DNA of 6,874 nucleotides. Origin: Candidatus Cloacimonadota bacterium (GTDB taxonomy: Bacteria > Cloacimonadota > Cloacimonadia > Cloacimonadales > TCS61). Numbering within the stretch: the first letter of the stretch is position 1; each line of letters starts with the position of its first letter. The notes under the pieces were generated by a model. It saw only the letters and a list, made by a program, of their open reading frames with translations. It was not told the origin of the DNA and did no database searches. Location: the NCBI GenBank assembly GCA_018654125.1, contig JABIME010000333.1:1-6874 (forward strand). Reading direction: 5' to 3'. Shown piece after piece: positions 1 through 5,901 of the stretch. Position numbers and translations under genes: made by a program.

Positions 1-385
1 AAAATATTGAAAATTGAATAAGCGTTTCAATTCTACTTTCTGTTAACTTTCTTTTAGTGGAAAGCTCTAAACAACTTTGTAAAATATTATATGTTTCAAT
101 ATAGTTTCCATTGTTTTGTTTTATCTCAGCTAAAGTAAGTAGCGTTAAAATATTATCATTTGGGTCATCTGTTTTCTCAGCAAGCTCATTCGCAATATTT
201 ACATAATTCTTAGCATCTTCAAATGAGCTAGTTTGTGTTATCTCTGCCAAATTTAAATAAATATCAATTTTATCTTTATCAGAAGATGTTTCTATGAGTG
301 TTTGTAAACTATCTGTAATAGTAGATGAAAATATTAAGATTGGAATGAATAAGAATAGCAAACAGATGTTAACAATTTTTCGCAT
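1..385 (-). CDS. Exported TPR-repeat protein, N-terminal part (cut by window edge)
   Basis: This reading frame is open from an ATG at 385-383 to the left edge, giving 128 visible residues; the C-terminus is outside the window. Residues 1-21 look like a Sec signal peptide: MRK, then a hydrophobic run (about residues 7-19), then Ser-Ser-Thr. The rest is predicted all-helical, with two probable tetratricopeptide units at about residues 40-73 (LAE at 46-48, A58, Y61, A65, A69) and 79-112 (LAE at 85-87, G93, Y95, L102). TPR proteins act as binding scaffolds, and the product probably works outside the cytoplasm. The start lies 3 nt past the glyQ stop with no clear Shine-Dalgarno sequence, so translation may be coupled to glyQ. 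An N-terminus of this kind (signal peptide, then Asp-Ser-Leu, then TPRs) also occurs on membrane sensor kinases and cyclases, so the full protein could be a sensor; that is inference. Confidence 0.75.
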   Translation of the reverse strand, partial: MRKIVNICLLFLFIPILIFSSTITDSLQTLIETSSDKDKIDIYLNLAEITQTSSFEDAKNYVNIANELAEKTDDPNDNILTLLTLAEIKQNNGNYIETYNILQSCLELSTKRKLTESRIETLIQFSIF

Positions 386-388
386 ATA

Positions 389-1234
389 TTAATTACTATA
401 CTTTTGGGTATATAATAGTGCACATTCTTTTGCCATTGTGCGGATCTTGTGGATATATGCTGCTCTTTCGGTTACGCTTATCACACCTCTAGCATCAAGC
501 AGATTAAAGGAGTGAGAACATTTAAGAAGATAATCGTAAGCTGGATAAACAAGTTTGTTTTCAAGTAACATTACAACCTGTTTCTCTTGATCATTAAAAA
601 CCTCGAATAACGATTTTACATCGGCAAATTTAAAGTTGAAGGTAGAAAATTCTACCTCTTTATCAAAAAATATATCACCATATTTTGTGGTATCGTTCCA
701 TTGCAGATCCTTAAAATCATCAACTTCCTGAATATACATTGCCAGGCGTTCTAATCCATATGTGAGTTCAACACTTGTAGGGAAAACCTCTAAACCTCCT
801 ACCTGTTGAAAATATGTAAATTGGGAAATTTCCATTCCATCTAACCAGACTTCCCAGCCAAGTCCCCAAGCACCAAGAGTTGGAGATTCCCAGTCATCTT
901 CCACAAAGCGGATATCGTGTTTTTCTGTTTCAATTCCAATTGCCTGTAAGCTTTTTAAATATAGTGTCTGAATATCCTTAGGTGATGGCTTTATAATTAC
1001 TTGAAATTGGTAATAGTGCTGCATCCTGTTTGGGTTTTTACCATATCTACCATCTTTTGGGCGTCTGCATGGTTGTGCATAAGCAATAGAAGTTGGCTTC
1101 TTGCCGAGAGCACCAAAAAATGTTGCAGGATGAAAAGTTCCGGCTCCCATATTCTCGTCATACGGTTGTAAAATATTGCATCCGTTTTCTGCCCAAAAGT
1201 GCTGTAATTTTAAAATTATATTCTGAAAATTCAC
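389..1234 (-). CDS. glyQ: Glycyl-tRNA synthetase alpha subunit
   Basis: GlyQ is the class II catalytic subunit of the alpha2beta2 bacterial glycyl-tRNA synthetase. It forms glycyl-adenylate and, with the beta subunit GlyS, charges tRNA-Gly in the cytosol. The 281-residue product is full length for the family (roughly 280-300) and alignable throughout. It has the N-terminal stretch around QPYD and [10 protein letters not shown] (residues 23-40), the motif 2 region with RRPKDGRYG and NRMQHYYQF (57-78), the [20 protein letters not shown] block (116-135), and motif 3 with [10 protein letters not shown] (158-167). The start is GTG at 1234-1232, with GGAG at 1243-1240 five bases upstream. An ATG two bases earlier is out of frame and followed at once by TGA. 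The gene lies 84 nt behind glnA and 3 nt ahead of the TPR gene. GlyS, the required partner and usual next gene, is not directly downstream. Confidence 0.97.
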   Translation of the reverse strand: MNFQNIILKLQHFWAENGCNILQPYDENMGAGTFHPATFFGALGKKPTSIAYAQPCRRPKDGRYGKNPNRMQHYYQFQVIIKPSPKDIQTLYLKSLQAIGIETEKHDIRFVEDDWESPTLGAWGLGWEVWLDGMEISQFTYFQQVGGLEVFPTSVELTYGLERLAMYIQEVDDFKDLQWNDTTKYGDIFFDKEVEFSTFNFKFADVKSLFEVFNDQEKQVVMLLENKLVYPAYDYLLKCSHSFNLLDARGVISVTERAAYIHKIRTMAKECALLYTQKYSN

Positions 1235-1318
1235 ATTAACTCCAATTAAATTAATAAAATTATTTGAAATCTTTATTCCACTCTTTTAACGTCAAGCTGA
1301 TTTTATTAGAATCACAAA

Positions 1319-2644
1319 TCAATATTTTATTAAGTATGTATCAATCTCCCATTGAGAAACCTGAATGCTGTATTCATTCCACTCTTTTTTCTTTGCTTGT
1401 ATATATTTATTAAATGTAGTTTCACCGAGTGCATCTTTTATAAGCTCATCATTTTTCATAGAAATAAGAGAATCAGAGAGATTTGAAGGAATTGTATTTA
1501 TGTTCATCTCATTCAATTTTTCATCACTAAACAAATAGAGATCTTCTTCGAGTGATCTTTCTGGTTGAATATTTTTAATAATTCCCTCTAATCCTGTTCT
1601 TAGCATCACTGCAAAAGCAAGATAAATATTACAACTTGGGTCAGAGCTTCTTATCTCAACTCGTATTGAATTCTGATTTCCTTTAAATCCACTTGGAATT
1701 CTTATTAGAGCTGAGCGGTTTGTTCTTCCCCAACAGATATACACGGGAGCTTCATAACCTGGTACAAGCCTTTTATATGAATTTACAGTCGGTGATAGAA
1801 TTGCACTCATTCCACTAATGTGTTTTAGTTGCCCTGCAATAAAATTGTAAGCAATTGTAGATAATTTATATTCGTCATTCTCATCATAAAAAGCGTTTTT
1901 ACCAGTATTTATATCAAATAAACTTTGGTGAACATGCATTCCCGATCCATTTTCTTTGGCGATTGGTTTGGGCATAAAAGTTGCATGAAGTCCATGTTTT
2001 TGAGCAATCGCTTTCACAACAAAACGCAGTGTCATGGCATGATCTGCGGTCTTAAGAGCCTCTCCATATTTAAATGAAATTTCGTGCTGCCCTATTGCAA
2101 CTTCATGATGGGTTGTCTCTATTTCAATACCAAATTGTTCCAAGGCAACAGTCATTTCACGCCTAACATCATAAGCTTCATCTGTTGTGAGATCAAAATA
2201 CCCTGCTTTATCATTTGGAAGCGGAGATAAGCCGTTATTGGTTTTAAAGAGAAAAAATTCCATTTCTGGACCAGTATTAAATATATATCCAAGCTCATTT
2301 GCTTGAACGATCGCTTTTTTGAGAATATATCGCGGATCACCTTCAAAAGGGTTATCGTCCGGTGTAAATATATCACAGATAAATCTGGCAGTGTTTCCAT
2401 GTTCAGACCTGAGCCAAGGAATTACTGCATAAGTATTAAGATCTGGTTTCAAGTACATGTCGCTTTCACAAATTCTAGCAAATCCTTCAATTGAAGAGCC
2501 ATCAAACCATATACCTTTTTCCATAGCATCCGCTAATTGTCTGCACGGAATTGTAAGACTTTTCACAATTCCAAATAGATCAGAAAATTGTAGTTGTATG
2601 AATTTTACATTATCTGTTTTTACTCTTTCTAAAATTGATTTCAT
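1319..2644 (-). CDS. glnA: Glutamine synthetase type I, alpha subclass
   Basis: Glutamine synthetase makes glutamine from glutamate, ammonia and ATP, and works as a cytosolic dodecamer. From the ATG at 2644-2642 the product is 441 residues, close to Bacillus subtilis GlnA (444) and collinear with it as I recall that sequence. Visible landmarks are the Asp48 latch in FDGSS, GPEMEF with metal ligands E127 and E129, HHE and QHE with E181 and E188, NGSGMH with H237, the flap KRLVPGYE ending at E298, NRSALIRIP (R310, R315) and RVEIR (E330, R332). The length and the lack of the GSI-beta insertion and adenylylation motif place it in GSI-alpha. R57 sits where B. subtilis has Arg62, the residue tied to glutamine feedback. 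An upstream extension to 2716 is open but is rejected: it has no homologous counterpart, overlaps the candidate promoter, and the perfect Shine-Dalgarno AGGAGG lies 7 nt before 2644. Confidence 0.96.
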   Translation of the reverse strand: MKSILERVKTDNVKFIQLQFSDLFGIVKSLTIPCRQLADAMEKGIWFDGSSIEGFARICESDMYLKPDLNTYAVIPWLRSEHGNTARFICDIFTPDDNPFEGDPRYILKKAIVQANELGYIFNTGPEMEFFLFKTNNGLSPLPNDKAGYFDLTTDEAYDVRREMTVALEQFGIEIETTHHEVAIGQHEISFKYGEALKTADHAMTLRFVVKAIAQKHGLHATFMPKPIAKENGSGMHVHQSLFDINTGKNAFYDENDEYKLSTIAYNFIAGQLKHISGMSAILSPTVNSYKRLVPGYEAPVYICWGRTNRSALIRIPSGFKGNQNSIRVEIRSSDPSCNIYLAFAVMLRTGLEGIIKNIQPERSLEEDLYLFSDEKLNEMNINTIPSNLSDSLISMKNDELIKDALGETTFNKYIQAKKKEWNEYSIQVSQWEIDTYLIKY

Positions 2645-2651
2645 GGTTGTT

Positions 2652-2657
2652 CCTCCT
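2652..2657 (-). promoter_or_regulatory. Ribosome-binding site deciding the glnA start
   Basis: AGGAGG on the minus strand lies 7 nt before the ATG at 2644 and fixes the glnA start there. It is the strongest Shine-Dalgarno in the window. The 9-base stretch GAGGAACAA that it begins (2655-2647) is repeated directly at 2693-2685, inside the leader. Confidence 0.85.
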
Positions 2658-2687
2658 ACATCTTTTAGCATTAAAGAACTTAAATTG

Positions 2688-2733
2688 TTCCTCTTGATTT
2701 CTATTTTTCTAAACACTGTGTAGTCAAGAGGAA
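2688..2733. repeat. Perfect 10-bp inverted repeat in the glnA upstream region
   Basis: TTCCTCTTGA at 2688-2697 is matched by its exact reverse complement TCAAGAGGAA at 2724-2733, with 26 bases between them. Arm centres are 36 bp apart. The arms bracket the candidate glnA -10 box, and the right arm overlaps the -35 box. This could be a pair of operator half-sites or, if transcription starts further upstream, an RNA stem. The repeat itself is seen directly; its role is inference. Confidence 0.6.
2698..2727 (-). promoter_or_regulatory. Candidate sigma70-type promoter of glnA
   Basis: On the minus strand, TTGACT (2727-2722, five of six consensus bases) is followed after 18 nt by TAGAAA (2703-2698, four of six). 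Transcription would start near 2691, giving a leader of about 47 nt. The -35 box overlaps one arm of a 10-bp inverted repeat and the start point overlaps the other. The match is only moderate and the -35/-10 rules of this organism are unknown. Confidence 0.35.
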
Positions 2734-2753
2734 TTTTCCTAATTACCTTGTTT

Positions 2754-2759
2754 TATAAT
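2754..2759 (+). promoter_or_regulatory. Possible -10 box for the peptidase-phosphodiesterase operon
   Basis: An exact TATAAT lies about 85 nt before the peptidase start, in the divergent intergenic region. No convincing -35 element sits 16-18 nt upstream of it (the bases there read GAATTT or similar), and such hexamers arise easily in AT-rich DNA. Confidence 0.22.
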
Positions 2760-2844
2760 TTGATATGCTTAAAATAACTTGTCAGATTTATCTTACTAAA
2801 AATCATCGAGATAATTAAAAAATATTATATCTAAGGAGAACATT

Positions 2845-4563
2845 ATGAGCTTCACTGACAAAAAAATCGTTAAAAAACCAAGAAGATATTTTTCTGAAAA
2901 TCTTAATGTGACAATATGGGAAAATGTAGAAAGCGAAATGAAAAAATTAGCAGAAGAAGAGATAACCTCTGCATATGACCTTATTAATTTCATGGAAAAA
3001 GTCGGTGAGCTTTCTGATATTCTCTCAGAAGAGATGGCGTGGCGATACATTAATATGACACGTTTCGCAGATGACGAGGAGTATTCCAAAAAATTCAATA
3101 CATTTTATGCTGATGTGATTGCCAAAACAAAACCTTATGACTTCAAGTTTAATAAAAAATTCTATGACAGCCCATTTAGGCAAGAGCTTGATAAAGAACA
3201 ATATGCACATTTGAATATAATAATTGCAAATGATATAGAATTATATCGCGAAGAAAATATTCCACTTCAGGTTAAAGAACAAGAATTGGCAAATAAGTAT
3301 GGTTCAATATTTTCTAAACTTACCGTAGTATATAAGGGTGAAGAGAAAACACTCTCTCAACTCGCACCATTTTTAAAGGATCAGAACAGAGAGGTCCGAA
3401 GAGAAGTTTGGAATCTTCGTATGGACAAGATGATGGAAAAACGCGACGAATTCAATAAACTTTTTGATGAGTTGAAAAATATCAGAATTCAAATTGCAAA
3501 AAATGCAGGATTTGATAATTATCGTGATTATATGCACCAAGCAAAAGGGCGCTTTTCTTATTCACCAGAAGATATTATGAAATTTCATGATGCTGTGGAA
3601 AAAGAGGTTGTTCCATTTCTTAAAAACTTTACAGAAGAACGCAAAAACATTCTAAAAATTGATTCTGTGAAACCTTGGGATACTTCTGTTGATCTTGATG
3701 GAAAAGTGCTTAAACCATTTGATAAGATCGATGAATTCATTGATAAAGGTATTGAAATTTTGCATATCATAAAACCTGAATTTGGTGAAAAACTTAATAT
3801 GATGAAAAATTCCGATTTTTTAGATCTTGAAAATAGGAAGGGTAAGGCTCCCGGTGGTTACAATTATCCACTTCAAGAAACAGGTGCTCCATTTATTTTC
3901 ATGAACGCTGTTGGATTACACAGAAATGTTGTAACTTTACTTCATGAAGCAGGACATGCAATGCATACATTTGCAATGAAAAACATCAAGCTTGATCCTT
4001 ATAAAGGAACACCAAGTGAAGTTGCAGAACTTGCTTCTATGACTATGGAATTCCTCACGATGGATCATTGGGATAAATATTACAGCGATGTTAACGATCT
4101 TAAAAAAGCAAAACGAGACCAATTTAAAGAAGCACTTGGATTCCTACCTTGGTGCATGATCGTTGATGCCTTACAACATTGGATCTATCTGAATCCAGAA
4201 CATACAGCTGAAGAGCGCGAGGAATTTTTCCTTTCACTTTTACAAAGATATGATACAGGTATAGATTGGACAAATGTAGAAAAATTCAAGAAAATTCTTT
4301 GGCTTTTCCAACTTCATATTTTCGAAGTTCCTTTTTATTACATTGAATATGGAATGAGCCAGCTAGGAGCACTTTCAGTATATAGAAATTACAAGAAATT
4401 TGGGAAAGAGAAAGCACTGGAAAAATATGAAGATTTCTTAAAGCTTGGCTACACTGTTCCTGTAAACAAACTTTATGAAGCTGCGGGAACAAAATTTGAC
4501 TTTTCTGCAAAATATGTAAAAGAACTGGTTGATTTTGTTAAAGAAGAATTGGTGAAGATTTAA
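2845..4563 (+). CDS. M3-family zinc oligoendopeptidase
   Basis: This 572-residue protein is a family M3 metallopeptidase, a cytosolic zinc enzyme that cleaves short peptides and usually finishes peptide breakdown. The zinc motif HEAGH is at residues 367-371, with H367 and H371 as ligands and E368 as catalytic base. The third ligand is probably E395 in AELAS, 28 residues after the first His, which is the M3 spacing. A block around residues 343-353 (TGAPFIFMN) precedes the motif, and a Tyr-rich substrate loop with Y498 and Y502 follows it (H491 to Y502). The N-terminal half is charged and helical, without signal peptide or membrane segment. Length and sequence resemble the approximately 560-570-residue M3 peptidases that are close to, but not orthologous with, PepF, so no symbol is given. 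AGGAG at 2834-2838 lies 6 nt before the ATG. It is the first gene of a probable two-gene operon with the phosphodiesterase, 17 nt downstream. Confidence 0.93.
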   Translation: MSFTDKKIVKKPRRYFSENLNVTIWENVESEMKKLAEEEITSAYDLINFMEKVGELSDILSEEMAWRYINMTRFADDEEYSKKFNTFYADVIAKTKPYDFKFNKKFYDSPFRQELDKEQYAHLNIIIANDIELYREENIPLQVKEQELANKYGSIFSKLTVVYKGEEKTLSQLAPFLKDQNREVRREVWNLRMDKMMEKRDEFNKLFDELKNIRIQIAKNAGFDNYRDYMHQAKGRFSYSPEDIMKFHDAVEKEVVPFLKNFTEERKNILKIDSVKPWDTSVDLDGKVLKPFDKIDEFIDKGIEILHIIKPEFGEKLNMMKNSDFLDLENRKGKAPGGYNYPLQETGAPFIFMNAVGLHRNVVTLLHEAGHAMHTFAMKNIKLDPYKGTPSEVAELASMTMEFLTMDHWDKYYSDVNDLKKAKRDQFKEALGFLPWCMIVDALQHWIYLNPEHTAEEREEFFLSLLQRYDTGIDWTNVEKFKKILWLFQLHIFEVPFYYIEYGMSQLGALSVYRNYKKFGKEKALEKYEDFLKLGYTVPVNKLYEAAGTKFDFSAKYVKELVDFVKEELVKI

Positions 4564-4580
4564 GAGATTAAGGAGCTTAA

Positions 4581-5813
4581 ATGATTTCTAAAAACATATT
4601 AAAACGTTTTATATTTTTATGGATATTGATAACATTCTCCATCACTTTATTCGCAGGAGAACCTTATGTAATCATGGTTTCGTTTGATGGTTTCAGATTT
4701 GATTATGATACAAAAACAGAAACACCAAATCTTGATTTTATGCGAGATAATGGTACAAAAGCAGAATCAATTCAACCTGTTTTTCCATCTAAAACATTCC
4801 CAAATCATTATGCTCTGGCAACTGGAGCCTATGCTGCGACCAACATGATAACTGCAAATAAATTTTACGATTATGAGTATGATGCAGTTTATAAAATTGC
4901 TGATAAAGAAAAAGTTCGGGATGCTAAATGGTATGGGGCTGAACCTATCTGGGCTACTGCAGAAAGACAAAACGTAAAAGCAGCTTCTTATTTTTGGGTT
5001 GGTTCAGAAGCTCCTATAAAAGGATATCCACCTTCAATTGTAAAAGCTTATGAACATAATTTTCCTTTTAACGCACGTGTTGATTCTGTGATGAGTTGGC
5101 TACAATTACCCGAAGAAAAACGACCTCATCTTGTTATGTTGTATTTCCATGAACCTGATTCTGCAGGTCATAAGTTCGGCCCGGAAAATCCTGAGATGAT
5201 TCCAATTATACAAAATATGGATAACATTTTAGGATATATTTTGGATGGGATCAAAGGACTTGATATTGCAGATGAGATCAATCTGGTTTTGGTTAGCGAT
5301 CATGGAATGACAACGATAAGTGAAGATCGGATTATTTATTTAGATGATCATGTTTCCGATATGGATGCGTTTTTTACTTATACCGGAGATCCGGTCGCTC
5401 AGATCTATTTGAATGAGCAGAATGATGTGATAGCTGATCGTATGGAAAAGCAGTTAAAACAAATCAAGAATATGAAAGCTTATGCACGTGATGAAATTCC
5501 GGAAAGATATCATTTTGTAAATAGGAATACAGGTGATTTTGTGCTGGTTGCAGATGACGGATGGGTAATATTAATCAAAGGTGAAACATCCAGATCTAAT
5601 GGAACTCATGGCTATGATCCGGTAGTGAAAAATATGCATGGAATTTTCTATGCAATGGGTCCGCAGATAAAATCCAATTACAAGATCGGATCATTTGAGA
5701 ATATTCATGTTTATCCATTGATCTGTGAATTATTAGGAATTAAACCGTATGCAGATGCTGTTGATGCACCTGAAGGAAGATTGGAAGTACTGGAAGAGAT
5801 CTTATTAAAATAA
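4581..5813 (+). CDS. Exported nucleotide pyrophosphatase/phosphodiesterase-like enzyme
   Basis: This 410-residue protein belongs to the type I phosphodiesterase/nucleotide pyrophosphatase branch of the alkaline phosphatase superfamily. These enzymes use two zinc ions and a Thr nucleophile to cleave nucleotide or other phosphodiesters. Residues 1-25 form a Sec signal peptide (basic N-terminus, hydrophobic core, LFA before Gly26); there is no lipobox, so a periplasmic or secreted product is expected. The active-site set looks complete: D36 in SFDGFR, nucleophile T72 in KTFPNH, N93 exactly 21 residues later as in bacterial NPP, D193 and H197 in EPDSAGH, D240-H241 in SDHGM, and H343 in GTHGYD. 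Substrate cannot be told from sequence; nucleotides, dinucleotides or lipid head groups are all possible. AGGAG at 4571-4575 lies 5 nt before the ATG. The 17-nt gap after the peptidase gene suggests co-transcription. Confidence 0.92.
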   Translation: MISKNILKRFIFLWILITFSITLFAGEPYVIMVSFDGFRFDYDTKTETPNLDFMRDNGTKAESIQPVFPSKTFPNHYALATGAYAATNMITANKFYDYEYDAVYKIADKEKVRDAKWYGAEPIWATAERQNVKAASYFWVGSEAPIKGYPPSIVKAYEHNFPFNARVDSVMSWLQLPEEKRPHLVMLYFHEPDSAGHKFGPENPEMIPIIQNMDNILGYILDGIKGLDIADEINLVLVSDHGMTTISEDRIIYLDDHVSDMDAFFTYTGDPVAQIYLNEQNDVIADRMEKQLKQIKNMKAYARDEIPERYHFVNRNTGDFVLVADDGWVILIKGETSRSNGTHGYDPVVKNMHGIFYAMGPQIKSNYKIGSFENIHVYPLICELLGIKPYADAVDAPEGRLEVLEEILLK

Positions 5814-5820
5814 ACCTATT

Positions 5821-5880
5821 GTCTGACAGCCGAAGCTTGTGTCATCCTGAATCCCGAGTAATCGGGGAAGGACTAGGCTG
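5821..5880. repeat. GC-rich intergenic hairpin element, possible dispersed repeat
   Basis: These 60 bases are 55% G+C (33 of 60, counted), far above the AT-rich surroundings. They hold nested inverted repeats: an outer CAGCC (5827-5831) with GGCTG (5876-5880), a middle TCCT (5845-5848) with AGGA (5869-5872), and an inner CCCGA (5853-5857) with TCGGG (5862-5866) around a GTAA loop. No T-run follows, so it is not a standard intrinsic terminator. The core GTCATCCTGAATCCCGA resembles intergenic repeats I recall from FCB-group genomes, but multiple copies cannot be shown here. Confidence 0.5.
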
Positions 5881-5901
5881 AAATTGAAAAGCGAGAAAAT
5901 A

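Noticed and set aside
1234..1236. ATG at 1236-1234 as the glyQ start
   Set aside because: It is in another frame and followed at once by TGA; the in-frame start is the GTG at 1234-1232.
1290..1295. TTGACG on the minus strand as a -35 box of a separate glyQ promoter
   Set aside because: At 16-18 nt spacing the -10 candidates match the consensus poorly (AGATTT or similar). glyQ may simply be read from glnA.
2152..2400. 82-residue open frame on the minus strand within glnA, and similar short frames opposite or inside the other genes
   Set aside because: They overlap well-recognised genes in other frames and show no domain or ribosome-binding site of their own.
2645..2716. N-terminal extension of glnA to an ATG at 2716 (24 extra residues)
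   Set aside because: The extension has no counterpart in GSI enzymes and overlaps the candidate promoter and inverted repeat. AGGAGG stands 7 nt before the ATG at 2644.
2713..2721. Small palindrome ACACTGTGT inside the glnA spacer
   Set aside because: Four-base arms are too short to stand out from chance, and its centre (2717) does not coincide with that of the larger inverted repeat (2710.5).
2688..2733. Invertible promoter flanked by recombinase sites
   Set aside because: The segment between the arms is only 26 bp, too short for known DNA inversion systems, and no invertase gene is in the window.
2779..2784. TTGTCA on the plus strand as a -35 box for the peptidase gene
   Set aside because: The base run at the correct spacing (ATCATC) is not a -10 box; the nearest good match, GATAAT at 2810, is 25 nt away.
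5853..5867. Inner hairpin as an intrinsic terminator after the phosphodiesterase gene
   Set aside because: The stem is only 5-6 bp and is followed by GAAGGAC rather than a T-run, on either strand.
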